The notes beneath the pieces were generated by a model, which was not told where the DNA came from, searched no databases, and was given only the letters and a program-made list of their open reading frames with translations. A stretch of 31,462 nucleotides of DNA, from assembly GCA_017470045.1 (NCBI GenBank), contig JAFUFG010000226.1:1-31462 (forward strand), read 5' to 3'. This DNA is from Bacilli bacterium (lineage in GTDB: Bacteria; Bacillota_I; Bacilli_A; RF39; UBA660). The translations under genes and the position numbers were made by a program. Of this stretch, positions 1 through 10,600 are shown one piece after another; positions within the stretch are counted from its first letter, which is position 1, and each line of letters starts with the position of its first letter.

Positions 1-214
1 TAATACCAGTAATTAATGCTTCATATAATTCATCGCTACTTAAACGATTATCATGTCCTACAACTGCTTCTGTTTTTCCAATAGACTTGATATAACTACC
101 AAATCCACGACCAATCGTATAGGCAGTGTCACGATCGATTTCTGTAGGATATACTCCTCTAATGTCATAACCCCTAAATATGTTTTTATTAATGTCTTGT
201 TTGTAATTGTACAT
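1..214 (-). CDS. Phosphomannomutase/phosphoglucomutase family protein, N-terminal part (runs off the left edge)
   Basis: Translating the minus strand from the ATG at 214 gives about 71 residues with an FRGYDIRG segment at residues 13-20 and VVGHDNRLSS at about residues 52-61. Both are characteristic of the first domain of alpha-D-phosphohexomutases, which interconvert hexose 1- and 6-phosphates through a phosphoserine. The catalytic serine loop lies beyond the window edge, so substrate (mannose, glucose or glucosamine phosphate) cannot be decided. A GGAG at 227-230 lies 12 bases upstream of the ATG. The start overlaps the end of the upstream gene by 26 bases in another frame, so translation is probably coupled. 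Likely role: supply of hexose-1-phosphate for glycolipid or wall glycan precursors (inference). Family assignment is firm; the exact enzyme is open. Confidence 0.9.
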   Translation of the reverse strand, partial: MYNYKQDINKNIFRGYDIRGVYPTEIDRDTAYTIGRGFGSYIKSIGKTEAVVGHDNRLSSDELYEALITGI

Positions 215-824
215 TGTTTTTCATCACTCCGTTCCTAATTTTTTTCTGTGTGTAATCTAAGTTGTGTTGAAATAGTTCAACTAATGGTTCGCGAAAACGC
301 ATATCCAAGTTTCCACATAAGATATTTTGATCCAAATTAGCCAAATATAAATTACGAATATTTTTAATTAAAACCAAACTATCATTAAGTACGAAACTAT
401 CATCAATTAAACGTCTCAACTCCATTTCCTCTAACTTACTAGATATTTGATAGTAGAAATCACTCTTCATAAAGGAAGTAGTTTTATTTCTCTCCTCCAA
501 CTCTAAAAATTCTTTAATGAACATTGAGTTAATATCAACAATATGATTCTCGAATAGTTTATTACTAATATCTATTGTTGGGGATATTTCCGTCGGAAAA
601 GTTGTCGCAATTAAAAGTAATCTTGCAATTTCTTCTTTGACATCAATATCTTCTTCTCTGCCATAAGATAAATATTCTTCCATGTCATCTATTGTTCTCA
701 TCCTACCAAGAGAGTCTAAAACAATCGTTAACCCATCAACTAAAATTGTACTACATTTTTTAGTAGGATTAAATTTACGCTTACGAATAACTCTGCCTTG
801 TGGAGATAAAATCACCTTATCCAT
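189..824 (-). CDS. Hypothetical protein, 211 aa, overlapping the phosphohexomutase
   Basis: I do not recognise this family. The ATG at 824 is preferred over an in-frame GTG at 833 because an AAAGGTGAGG Shine-Dalgarno lies just upstream of the ATG and would overlap the GTG. The product is soluble-looking, with no signal peptide or membrane segment. It begins MDKVILSPQG and has a basic patch (RKRKFNPTKK) near residues 14-23, then long alternating charged and hydrophobic helices. Its last codons run through the ribosome binding site and first codons of the mutase, a 26-base overlap, suggesting co-expression and perhaps a function linked to sugar phosphate metabolism (inference only). The intact frame, the strong ribosome binding site and the tight coupling make it a real gene. 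Confidence 0.72.
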   Translation of the reverse strand: MDKVILSPQGRVIRKRKFNPTKKCSTILVDGLTIVLDSLGRMRTIDDMEEYLSYGREEDIDVKEEIARLLLIATTFPTEISPTIDISNKLFENHIVDINSMFIKEFLELEERNKTTSFMKSDFYYQISSKLEEMELRRLIDDSFVLNDSLVLIKNIRNLYLANLDQNILCGNLDMRFREPLVELFQHNLDYTQKKIRNGVMKNNVQLQTRH

Positions 825-873
825 ATGCCTCACCTTTCCTACTTAATATGGTATCATAAATAGCCCTTTAACA

Positions 874-904
874 CAAATAAAAAGAGAAGTCATCTTCTCT
901 TTTT
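874..904 (-). terminator. Terminator of the CmpB-type gene
   Basis: An 11-bp stem (879-889 with 894-904) has a four-base TCAT loop that contains the TGA stop codon (890-892). Confidence 0.82.
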
Positions 905-1606
905 TCGTAACTCTCGTATTTTTTGAATATCAGATACAAATCTCTCATACGCTTTCCCATTAAACTCTTGCATATTTGGGAATGCTTGAAATAATCTCGA
1001 AGTAGAAAACGAATAATTATGTAAGAATTTATGGATTTCTTCTCGAATCTCCGTAGTTGAATCCTTTCTCTCCATTTTTCCTAAGTTAACTTTAACTCCA
1101 ACCATAACTCGTAAAGTAACAAATAAATCTGTTGTAAAAACAAAGAAACAGAATGTGAAAAGAAGTTTTAAAGCAAGAGGACTCATAGAATAAATGAATG
1201 TTGTAATCAAAGGATTAAACACTTCAATAATAAACACTCCACCAATTCCAAATAAAATAGCATTCGTTAAACATACCCTTCCATTTAATTGGAATTTCTT
1301 CTTACTATAATCCCACCAACGAAGATGAAAAATCTTCTCCATCACATAACTAGTAAGATACTCTAGAATACTACAATAAACCGTACTCATCACAAATAAT
1401 GTAACAACATCTCCAGAATATTTTTGTAAAAAAGTAGAAACAATAACAGCACCAGTACCATAAATAGGAAGATAAGGTCCAATTAAAAAACCTCTACTAT
1501 AAGTAAACTTTTTATTTACTAAAGTACAAAATCCTACTTCACAAACATATCCAACTACAGAATAAAGGAAAAAATATAAAAATAAAACTGCAAAATTATG
1601 TGCCAA
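890..1606 (-). CDS. CmpB-type polytopic membrane protein (putative ABC-transporter type IV family)
   Basis: A 238-aa integral membrane protein with about five hydrophobic segments. Its first half has the pattern GYVCEVGFCTLVNKK followed by SRGFLIGPYLPIYGTGA, and later LEYLTSYVMEK and LRWWDYS. These match what I know of the Firmicutes ABC_trans_CmpB family (Pfam PF06541), a name given by similarity; transport activity is not established for it. The C-terminal 60 residues are charged and cytoplasmic-looking. The start is a TTG at 1606, supported by GAGGTGG four bases upstream and by the lack of any nearby ATG. The gene appears monocistronic, with paired TATAAT boxes upstream and a hairpin terminator that includes its stop codon. 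Family match is good; function is unknown. Confidence 0.78.
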   Translation of the reverse strand: MAHNFAVLFLYFFLYSVVGYVCEVGFCTLVNKKFTYSRGFLIGPYLPIYGTGAVIVSTFLQKYSGDVVTLFVMSTVYCSILEYLTSYVMEKIFHLRWWDYSKKKFQLNGRVCLTNAILFGIGGVFIIEVFNPLITTFIYSMSPLALKLLFTFCFFVFTTDLFVTLRVMVGVKVNLGKMERKDSTTEIREEIHKFLHNYSFSTSRLFQAFPNMQEFNGKAYERFVSDIQKIRELRKKRR

Positions 1607-1637
1607 AATACCACCTCATTATAATTTATTATAACAA

Positions 1638-1665
1638 AGAAAAAAGAGAATGAAAATTCTCTTTT
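1638..1665 (-). terminator. Terminator of the pyrophosphatase gene
   Basis: A 10-bp A/T-rich stem (1642-1651 with 1656-1665) has a four-base loop. The outer end overlaps the stop codon, and T-rich sequence follows on minus. Confidence 0.78.
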
Positions 1666-3283
1666 ATTTATCAAATACTGGCATAATAACTGGAACAATG
1701 TTCTTCTTACGAGATACACAATTAGATACAAAGAATCCTTGTTTTACATCTAAATCATCGTAAGCAGCTTTCATATATTCTTCAGCCTTTGAGTTATAAA
1801 TAACATAACTACCATTTTCAATAATATCAGTAATATATAAAGCCATTAAAGAAACACCATTTTGTTCTGCTTCTTCATCTAGAACTTTAACATACTCATC
1901 TAAGTCTTTCTTCATTTCATCAAAGTTCATCGTAAAGAATTGACCAATACCAAACTTAGATTCACCAGCAGTAAATAACTTATAGTCATTGTATAGAACT
2001 TGTTCTTTTGTCATTCCTTCAACAGAAGTTCCTGCTTTTAACATTTCCATACCATATTTAAAGTAATCTACTCCAGCAATTTCAGCTAATGCATGAACTG
2101 CTTCTTCATCTAATTTAGTAGCAGTTGGACTCTTTAAGATTAAAGTATCAGATAATACTCCAGAAAGTAATGCTCCTGCAATCTTCTTAGGAATCTTAAC
2201 ATTTCTTTCTTTAAATAAATAGTAAACAATGGTACATGATGAACCAACAGCCATATTACGATAGTTAATTGGTTGAGCAGTACTTAAAGAACTTAAAGCA
2301 TGGTGATCGATAATTTCAACGATTTCAGCTTCATTAATTCCTTCTGCACTTTGTAATGGTTCATTATGGTCAACTAAGATAACTCTCTTAGGATCTTTAT
2401 CATTTAAATCAATCATACGAAGTAATCCTAAACATTTATTATCTTTATCAACAATTGGATAATTTGTATGTTTTAATTTTTCATTAACTTCAATTACAGT
2501 ACTAACGAAATCCGTATCTTCAAACTTTGTAGGATTTGTAGTACGTACAATAGTCTTAATATAGTTTGTAAGTCCGATTAATTTCGCAACATGATAAGAA
2601 TCATATGGAGTACGAATAACATTAACTTTATTCGATGCAGCAATTGTTAAATGCTCATCATGAACTTCATTGTCTCCAGAAATAATAATTAATTTAACAC
2701 CCTTATTAACAGCATGTTCAATAATACTATGTCTATCACCTACAATAAGAATACTATCTTTGTCTAATTCAATATTCTTAATAAAGTTTGTACTTCTGTA
2801 AGCAGCAACTAAAACTTTACCAACGATTTCTTTATCAATACGAACTAATTCTTCACCCTTTAATACTTGCATAATATTTTCATAAGAAGTATATAGGTCT
2901 TCAATGTTCTCATTAATAATAACTCTTGATAAATCTTTTAAAGTAACTAGTGCTTTAAATTGTTTATCTTCTTTAACAACAGGTAAACCAGTTAATCCTT
3001 CTTTTAACATATATTGATATGCATCATAGATACTAGCATGCTCATCAATTAAGAAATCCTTATTATATTTAACATCTTTAATTTGTAACTTAACATCATT
3101 TAAATATTCAGGAGTATCTAATTTAAAATAATTTAATGCATATGCAGTTTCTTTATTAACAGAACCTAAAGCTCTTGGCTCTGTATCTTCCCCTAATTTA
3201 TTCTTTAAATAAGATAAACCGATAGCTGACATAATCGCATCAGAATCTGGTCTCTTATGACCGAATATAAATGTTTTATTCAT
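1664..3283 (-). CDS. ppaC: Manganese-dependent inorganic pyrophosphatase with CBS and DRTGG regulatory domains
   Basis: A 539-aa family II pyrophosphatase (PPi + H2O to 2 Pi). The DHH-type catalytic residues are visible: H9, D13 and D15 in GHKRPDSDA, D305-H306, D326-H327-H328 in IIDHH, and D379 in GVLSDT. The C-terminal DHHA2 part carries the SRKK substrate-binding motif at 524-527. Inserted between the first DHH segment and D305 are a CBS repeat (about 75-125), a DRTGG-like region (about 145-245, with GDRHS at 182-186) and a second CBS repeat (about 250-296). In characterised family members this insert binds adenine nucleotides and tunes activity, so the enzyme is probably controlled by AMP/ATP or diadenosine polyphosphates. 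Cytosolic. It has its own extended -10 promoter and terminator. Confidence 0.93.
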   Translation of the reverse strand: MNKTFIFGHKRPDSDAIMSAIGLSYLKNKLGEDTEPRALGSVNKETAYALNYFKLDTPEYLNDVKLQIKDVKYNKDFLIDEHASIYDAYQYMLKEGLTGLPVVKEDKQFKALVTLKDLSRVIINENIEDLYTSYENIMQVLKGEELVRIDKEIVGKVLVAAYRSTNFIKNIELDKDSILIVGDRHSIIEHAVNKGVKLIIISGDNEVHDEHLTIAASNKVNVIRTPYDSYHVAKLIGLTNYIKTIVRTTNPTKFEDTDFVSTVIEVNEKLKHTNYPIVDKDNKCLGLLRMIDLNDKDPKRVILVDHNEPLQSAEGINEAEIVEIIDHHALSSLSTAQPINYRNMAVGSSCTIVYYLFKERNVKIPKKIAGALLSGVLSDTLILKSPTATKLDEEAVHALAEIAGVDYFKYGMEMLKAGTSVEGMTKEQVLYNDYKLFTAGESKFGIGQFFTMNFDEMKKDLDEYVKVLDEEAEQNGVSLMALYITDIIENGSYVIYNSKAEEYMKAAYDDLDVKQGFFVSNCVSRKKNIVPVIMPVFDK

Positions 3284-3308
3284 GTAATCTCACTTCTTTC
3301 TGAGGAAC

Positions 3309-3317
3309 ATTATAACA
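3309..3317 (-). promoter_or_regulatory. Extended -10 promoter of the pyrophosphatase gene
   Basis: TGTTATAAT on minus at 3317-3309 is a perfect extended -10 located 25 bases before the ATG. No good -35 is seen. Confidence 0.65.
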
Positions 3318-3329
3318 TATTTCCTACAA

Positions 3330-3358
3330 AGAAAAAAGGAAATTCGTAAATTTCCTTT
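3330..3358 (-). terminator. Terminator of the HD-domain gene
   Basis: A 10-bp stem (3335-3344 with 3349-3358) and a CGTA loop are followed on minus by a T-rich tract. Confidence 0.82.
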
Positions 3359-3361
3359 ATT

Positions 3362-3850
3362 TTAAAACATTTTTATAAAATTCATAACAAATATGAAATG
3401 CATTGCCTGTACAGGTTTTAAATCTCTCTTCGTAGATAAAGCTTTCTCATAAATTGCCACTACATCATCTACTATATCAACAATCCAACTCTCAAAGTAC
3501 TTTGGTGGAAGGAATGTTACCGGAAACATATGAGTTAAAATAATATCCTCTTGCATAGGAGTTAAAGAATAATATTTCTTCGCATTTTCTAACGCATATT
3601 TTGGATGTTCTTGTAAACGTTTAATTGGTCCCATATCTTTTACTTCATCAATAAAAAAATCGTGTAATAAAGCTGCTTCAGTAACTTGCATATAATTTAA
3701 ATGAAGTGCTTTACTAATGACATAAGAACCATAAGCAACACGAATACAATGATCATAACGAGTAAGTCCATGATGAGCAATACCCTTTAATCTTTGAAAT
3801 TCGGAATTTTCTAAAACAGGCTCAATAATTTCTAAAAATTCTTGTTCCAT
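3362..3850 (-). CDS. HD-domain phosphohydrolase-like protein
   Basis: A 162-aa soluble protein that is essentially one HD domain. The metal-binding set is visible: H34 in RYDH, H63-D64 in LLHDF, an additional H82, H107, and D125/D128-D129 in the last helix. Length and the RYDHCIRVAYGSY start resemble small Firmicutes HD hydrolases that act on nucleotides or phosphoester substrates. Nothing in the sequence fixes the substrate. The ATG at 3850 has AAAGGGG seven bases upstream. A TGGTATTAT extended -10 lies at 3875-3883 and a terminator at 3335-3358, so it is a single-gene unit between dnaB and the pyrophosphatase. Confidence 0.82.
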   Translation of the reverse strand: MEQEFLEIIEPVLENSEFQRLKGIAHHGLTRYDHCIRVAYGSYVISKALHLNYMQVTEAALLHDFFIDEVKDMGPIKRLQEHPKYALENAKKYYSLTPMQEDIILTHMFPVTFLPPKYFESWIVDIVDDVVAIYEKALSTKRDLKPVQAMHFIFVMNFIKMF

Positions 3851-3874
3851 GGAATTACCCCTTTCAACACTAAC

Positions 3875-3883
3875 ATAATACCA
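3875..3883 (-). promoter_or_regulatory. Extended -10 promoter of the HD-domain gene
   Basis: TGGTATTAT on minus at 3883-3875 matches the extended -10 with five of six hexamer bases. Confidence 0.5.
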
Positions 3884-3904
3884 TAGAACAACTTTTCAAA
3901 ACAA

Positions 3905-3944
3905 TGAAAAAGAACCTGCCCTTTACAGTATTAGACAAGTTCCT
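3905..3944 (-). terminator. Terminator of dnaB
   Basis: An 11-bp stem with several G-U pairs (3910-3920 with 3934-3944) and a 13-base loop containing the stop codon is followed on minus by TTTTTC. It is less perfect than the other terminators here. Confidence 0.6.
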
Positions 3945-5229
3945 CAAGTATTTTATCCAATTCCATAGATTCTTCATCCGTAGGAGTTTCTTTATTCAAA
4001 TCGGAATGTAACCAAACTGGTTCTGTTGCATGATTTTTAGTAGAAACATTCTTTGTAGTAGTAGTTTTTTCCTTTTTCATTTTCTTATATTCTTTTTCCG
4101 TAATCTTCATAGCTTCTTCAACAGTTTCAATATTAAGTCTTTTCCATTGACCAGCAATTGTTTCAACATAATTCTTTTTTAATTGTTGATTATTCACTTG
4201 TAAAACATAAGAGATCAATACATTAACAACTCCAGGATTAAACTTCTGCTCAACCAATAAATCTTCAATCAAACGTTTATCACGAGTCGTAGGTTCTGCT
4301 CCTTTATACTTAGCCTTCAAGAACTGATAAGGAGTCAAATTCTCAAATGCATAAACAAGTCTACCCCACTTACTATTATCTCCATCAGGTCGTTTTAAAT
4401 AACTTGGTTGTTTATTATAAATAAGAGTTGGTAAATTACCATTATTCTCAAACTGATAATAATCTCGACAACTCTTACGAAGTTTATTCTTATCAATTAA
4501 TCCTCTCTCATTAATCGCATCTCTTACTAATCCTTGCATATCAATTGTCTTTAAATTATAAGTAAAACTTAACGAATTAATTAAATCCTTTACATCATCC
4601 GTAAAACATTTTTCATTTAAAATATCGGATGGAATCGAAGATATTAATAAATTAAAATCAATTGTCTTATTAAATAAAATCGGACTACTTTCCTTTTTCA
4701 TAATATCTTCATCTAACTCTAAAACATTACCTCGTACACTAGAAAACACTTCATCAAAAGAAGCCGTAACATCTTCAAAATCCTTTAAAACTACTCGAGG
4801 TAATTTATAATAATTTAATAATTTATCATATTCTTTTTTTCCAACATTATTATATAAAACAACATTTAAAATCGGATGAGAAAAAAACTCATAAGCAGAC
4901 ATCGGAGAGTAAAGCAAATAAGCATATTGATTGACTCCACCCTTTTTCAAATAAGTCTTCAATAATCCGACTGCCTCTAATTTCTCACGAGCTACAACAA
5001 TATCTTCTAATTTTAATTGCATCGTACTCATTAAATGATGATGAGTTAAATCTTCACTCATAACATCCCTTTTATCCAAATCGTCAATCAAGGTTAAATA
5101 CAAAGAAACGGCAGCAAAACCAATAATTGGTTGATATAAAATCGTTACTAATTTAAGATCACTATCATTGATAACAGTCTTATTAATAACGGTATAAGTA
5201 TCTGCTGGTAAGATTGTTAAATTCTTCAT
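3931..5229 (-). CDS. dnaB: Replication initiation and membrane attachment protein DnaB (Bacillus type)
   Basis: A 432-aa protein with the Firmicutes DnaB layout: an N-terminal winged-helix region (beginning MKNLTILPADTY, with LVTILYQPIIG near residue 30) and a C-terminal DnaD/DnaB_2 domain at about 295-380 (PTTRDKRLIEDLL, then NPGVVNVLISYVL and KNYVETIAGQW). The last 50 residues are charged and probably disordered. In B. subtilis this protein helps load the replicative helicase at oriC and restart sites. The ATG at 5229 is chosen because AGGAGGG sits 6 bases upstream; an in-frame codon at 5265 lacks a good site. Unlike in Bacillus, no dnaI follows; the next gene is an HD protein behind a terminator. 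Confidence 0.88.
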   Translation of the reverse strand: MKNLTILPADTYTVINKTVINDSDLKLVTILYQPIIGFAAVSLYLTLIDDLDKRDVMSEDLTHHHLMSTMQLKLEDIVVAREKLEAVGLLKTYLKKGGVNQYAYLLYSPMSAYEFFSHPILNVVLYNNVGKKEYDKLLNYYKLPRVVLKDFEDVTASFDEVFSSVRGNVLELDEDIMKKESSPILFNKTIDFNLLISSIPSDILNEKCFTDDVKDLINSLSFTYNLKTIDMQGLVRDAINERGLIDKNKLRKSCRDYYQFENNGNLPTLIYNKQPSYLKRPDGDNSKWGRLVYAFENLTPYQFLKAKYKGAEPTTRDKRLIEDLLVEQKFNPGVVNVLISYVLQVNNQQLKKNYVETIAGQWKRLNIETVEEAMKITEKEYKKMKKEKTTTTKNVSTKNHATEPVWLHSDLNKETPTDEESMELDKILEELV

Positions 5230-5262
5230 AAGATCCCTCCTGGATTTATCATATACGAAAAC

Positions 5263-5289
5263 CAAAAAAAAAGAAAGTAGAACTTTCTT
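5263..5289 (-). terminator. Terminator of pilC-pilD
   Basis: An 8-bp stem (5271-5278 with 5282-5289) with a 3-base loop is followed on minus by a run of nine Ts. A TATGAT at 5253-5248 just beyond it could be the dnaB -10. Confidence 0.85.
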
Positions 5290-5290
5290 C

Positions 5291-6046
5291 TTAAATCATA
5301 TGAAACAACATAGTCGTATCTATCTGCATAAAGAATAACAATAATAATGAAATTAATAAAAATGGTCCAAATGGAATTAAATTGTCCTTATTCAAACTCA
5401 TGATTAATATAGATACTGGTAAAGCAATAAAACTACTTACGAAAATAGATAATAATCCTACGACTGGTCCAAGAACTAAACCAAACGTAAACATCATCTT
5501 AACATCTCCACCACCCAAGGATTCTTTCTTAAAAATTACATCTCCTAAGAACATAACAAAATACATAATTCCAAATAAGAAAATACCAGAGATTAATCTT
5601 CCAACAAAACCATTAAATCCAAGTTGAAAAAATAATACAATCATAAAATAAAAATTAAAAAATACAAGTACTTCATCTGGAATAATATAATAATTTAAAT
5701 CCGTAATCACAATAAGCATTAATAATGATACAATTCCCAAAGCAATAAATAAATCAAAACTAATTCCAAACACAATATAACTTAGTAGAAATAAGAAACC
5801 AGTAAAGATTTCATTAATCGTTGGAACAATATCTATTTTATTATGACAATTTGGACATCTTCCACTACTCTTAAAATAAGAGATTAATGGAATGTTTTCA
5901 TACCATTGAAATTCATAATTACAATGTTCGCACTTTTCAGGATCAAAAATATCTTCATTATTTGGTAATCTCTTACCAATTACATTAAAATAAAAACCTG
6001 CTCCAACTCCTACAAGGAAGAAGAACAGAAAATATAATACTGTCAT
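5291..6046 (-). CDS. pilD: Prepilin peptidase (type IV leader peptidase, A24 family)
   Basis: A 251-aa polytopic membrane aspartyl protease that cleaves class III prepilin leaders and usually N-methylates the new N-terminus. The catalytic aspartates are D116 in VITDLNYYIIPD and D181 in GGGDVK. The N-terminal cytoplasmic loop keeps both cysteine pairs (C39/C42 and C64/C67) seen in bifunctional peptidase-methylases, with the NIPLISYF signature between them. About seven to eight hydrophobic helices follow. The ATG at 6046 has a strong ATAGGAGGAG site that overlaps the TAG stop of the upstream pilC gene, so the two genes are translationally linked. It is also called comC in Bacillus. No pilin substrate gene is present in this window. 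Confidence 0.92.
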   Translation of the reverse strand: MTVLYFLFFFLVGVGAGFYFNVIGKRLPNNEDIFDPEKCEHCNYEFQWYENIPLISYFKSSGRCPNCHNKIDIVPTINEIFTGFLFLLSYIVFGISFDLFIALGIVSLLMLIVITDLNYYIIPDEVLVFFNFYFMIVLFFQLGFNGFVGRLISGIFLFGIMYFVMFLGDVIFKKESLGGGDVKMMFTFGLVLGPVVGLLSIFVSSFIALPVSILIMSLNKDNLIPFGPFLLISLLLLFFMQIDTTMLFHMI

Positions 6047-6056
6047 AATTCTCCTC

Positions 6057-7595
6057 CTATGTAACAGTTTGATAAATAGCAAACATTGGTTGAACGATAG
6101 AAATCAAAATAACACCAACTACTCCTGCTAAGAAACAGATTAGCAATGGCTCAATTAAACTCTTCATTTGATCAATAATATTTTTATGTAATCCTTGGAA
6201 GTGAGTAGCAACTTTTTCCATCATAGCACCTAATTGACCAGTAGACTCACCAGTAACAATCATCTCATATGCAACAACAGGAATTGCCCATTCCCCACGG
6301 AATGCAGAAGAAATAGAATCACCTTTTCCAAGATTAACTAATGTCTTATTAATAATGCGAATATATACTTCATTCGTAGTAACTTTACTTAAAATTTCCA
6401 TAGAATCTGTAATAAATACACCATGGTTAATTAAGGAAGCAAAAGTCTTCGTAAAGTTTGCAATTTCATTATAAATAATAATCTTACCAAATACTGGTAT
6501 ATGCATCAATACTGTTTGTACAACAGTACGGAAACTCTTAATTTGTTTAAAGCAATAAATAAATGCTCCTACTCCAGCTAAAACACCGAATATCAAATAC
6601 AAATAATAAGCTTTAATAAAATTTGAAATATTTAAAATGGTTTGAGTAAGTGCTGGTAAACTAGCACCATTTTCTTCAAACATAGAAGAAAATTGAGGTA
6701 CTAAATACGTTAACATGAAAATCAATACACCAAAAGCAAGTGTTAATACAACAACCGGATAAGTCATGGCAGACTTCATTTGCTTACGAGTATTATCCAT
6801 ACTGGTATAATATTCTGCCATATCATCCAAAATAGATGGTAAATCACCAGTCATTTCAGCAGTCTTAACCATGTTGATTAAAAGTTTAGGAAATACATTT
6901 CCTTGTGCAATCAAGGCTTCTGAGAAACTTTGACCTCGTAATAATTCATAAACAATTTGATAAAAGTTCTTACGTAAATTCGCATTTTTCGTTTGTTTTG
7001 CTAAAATCTTAACAGAATCTACAAGAGGAATACCTGCTTTAATATAAGTAGATAACTGAGTTAGAGCAAACGATAAATCCGCAGCTTTAATTTTATTACC
7101 AATATTAATATCAATATCTAATTTACTTCTTGGTTCAAGAGATAGAATCTGATATTCTAATTGAGTTAAGAAACTACGGGCATCTTCAATAGATTCTGTA
7201 TTGATAGTACCGTTTTCTTTCTTTCCTACTCCATTGATAATCGTATATTTAAAACCAATTAAAGGCATTCTTTCTTTTTGTTGTTGATTGTTAGGTAATC
7301 CAGCAACTGCTTCTTGAGCTTGTTGTGGTACACCAGCAGCTTGTTGAGGAGCCATAACTTGTTGTGGTACTTGAGGAGCACCTGCAGAAAGTGGTTGTTG
7401 ACCAATTGGAGAACCATAACCAACTTGACCTTGAGCAGCTAATGCTTGATTTTGTGCTGCTTGTTTCTTAAGTTCATTCTGGTCTTTGGCTTCTAATACT
7501 TTATCGCCAGTCTTGTTAATCAATTTCATAGGTATACTAGTAATTTTAGATACCACATGATAGATCATGATAAATGGCTTTAGCACAATATCCAT
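6057..7595 (-). CDS. pilC: Type IV pilus / type II secretion inner-membrane platform protein (PilC/GspF/ComGB family)
   Basis: A 512-aa protein with two T2SSF domains, at about 175-300 and 375-500. Markers are LSTYIKAGIPLVDSV and MVKTAEMTGDLPSIL in the first copy, and FTKTFASLINHGVFI with YEMIVTGESTGQLG in the second, plus three membrane segments (about 278-300, 330-348, 482-505). In known systems it is the platform that couples the assembly ATPase to pilin insertion. The oddity is the N-terminus: an amphipathic start (1-25), then a low-complexity Gln/Pro/Ala-rich linker at about 40-108, then a small domain at 110-165 before the first T2SSF domain. AAGGAGG lies 8 bases before the ATG. It is the first gene of a pilC-pilD unit with an extended -10 promoter; no ATPase or pilin gene adjoins. 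Confidence 0.92.
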   Translation of the reverse strand: MDIVLKPFIMIYHVVSKITSIPMKLINKTGDKVLEAKDQNELKKQAAQNQALAAQGQVGYGSPIGQQPLSAGAPQVPQQVMAPQQAAGVPQQAQEAVAGLPNNQQQKERMPLIGFKYTIINGVGKKENGTINTESIEDARSFLTQLEYQILSLEPRSKLDIDINIGNKIKAADLSFALTQLSTYIKAGIPLVDSVKILAKQTKNANLRKNFYQIVYELLRGQSFSEALIAQGNVFPKLLINMVKTAEMTGDLPSILDDMAEYYTSMDNTRKQMKSAMTYPVVVLTLAFGVLIFMLTYLVPQFSSMFEENGASLPALTQTILNISNFIKAYYLYLIFGVLAGVGAFIYCFKQIKSFRTVVQTVLMHIPVFGKIIIYNEIANFTKTFASLINHGVFITDSMEILSKVTTNEVYIRIINKTLVNLGKGDSISSAFRGEWAIPVVAYEMIVTGESTGQLGAMMEKVATHFQGLHKNIIDQMKSLIEPLLICFLAGVVGVILISIVQPMFAIYQTVT

Positions 7596-7624
7596 ACCAT
7601 TAGCCTCCTTATTATTCTATTTTT

Positions 7625-7653
7625 ATTGTAGCATACAACCATTCTTTTTGGAA
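7625..7653 (-). promoter_or_regulatory. Promoter for pilC-pilD (extended -10)
   Basis: On the minus strand TGCTACAAT occupies 7633-7625, an extended -10 with five of six consensus bases. A weak -35 candidate (TTCCAA) is at 7653-7648 with a 17-base spacer. The predicted start would fall about 20 bases before the AAGGAGG of pilC. Confidence 0.6.
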
Positions 7654-7709
7654 TAAAGAAATGAACTTTTTAGATACTTTTTACATAGACTAGTATAAGA
7701 GGTGGTTCA

Positions 7710-7963
7710 ATGTATCCAAGTCCATATAGACCAGGGGTATGGGAAATGTTAAAAGGAATAAAATGGGGAGGAATACTAGATGGTACTCAAAAAACTCTAG
7801 GAGTAATCAATCAAGCAATTCCAATTGTCTACCAAGTAAAACCAATGGTAAATAATATGCGTTCTGTTTTTAAAATTGCCAATATGATTAATGAACCTAC
7901 TCCACCTACTTCCACTCCTGTAATACCCAAGATACAAGAAAATAAACCAGTATTTTATTTATA

Positions 7964-7964
<1 letters not shown>
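7710..7964 (+). CDS. YqfQ/VrrA-like small protein
   Basis: An 84-aa protein on the plus strand, facing tgt. The core (about residues 20-56), GGILDGTQKTLGVINQAIP followed by VYQVKPMVNNMRS, resembles my recollection of the YqfQ/VrrA family of Bacilli, whose molecular role is not established. The N-terminus is Pro/Tyr-rich (YPSPYRPG) and the C-terminus has a PTPPTSTP stretch, both probably disordered. There is no clear membrane segment. GAGGTGG stands four bases before the ATG. No convincing -10/-35 pair is seen upstream; the 115-base gap to pilC is divergent. It ends in a hairpin shared with tgt. The gene is real by ribosome binding site, terminator and family resemblance; the family call is moderate. 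Confidence 0.68.
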
Positions 7965-10525
<2,561 letters not shown>

Positions 10526-10551
10526 GAACATTTCCCCTTTTTGATTCGCAT

Positions 10552-10580
10552 ATTATACCACAAAAAAAGAGAAAATGCAA
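10552..10580 (-). promoter_or_regulatory. Promoter for the duplicated-domain gene and tgt
   Basis: TGGTATAAT at 10560-10552 on minus is a perfect extended -10. TTGCAT at 10580-10575, 17 bases upstream, is a partial -35. It lies inside and just beyond the terminator of the preceding gene. Confidence 0.65.
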
Positions 10581-10600
10581 TTTAATCCATCTTCTCTTTT
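10562..10600 (-). terminator. Terminator after the 223-aa membrane protein gene
   Basis: A 13-bp stem with one G-U pair (10565-10577 with 10588-10600) and a 10-base loop containing the stop codon is followed on minus by a T-run. It separates the queA unit from the tgt unit. Confidence 0.75.
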
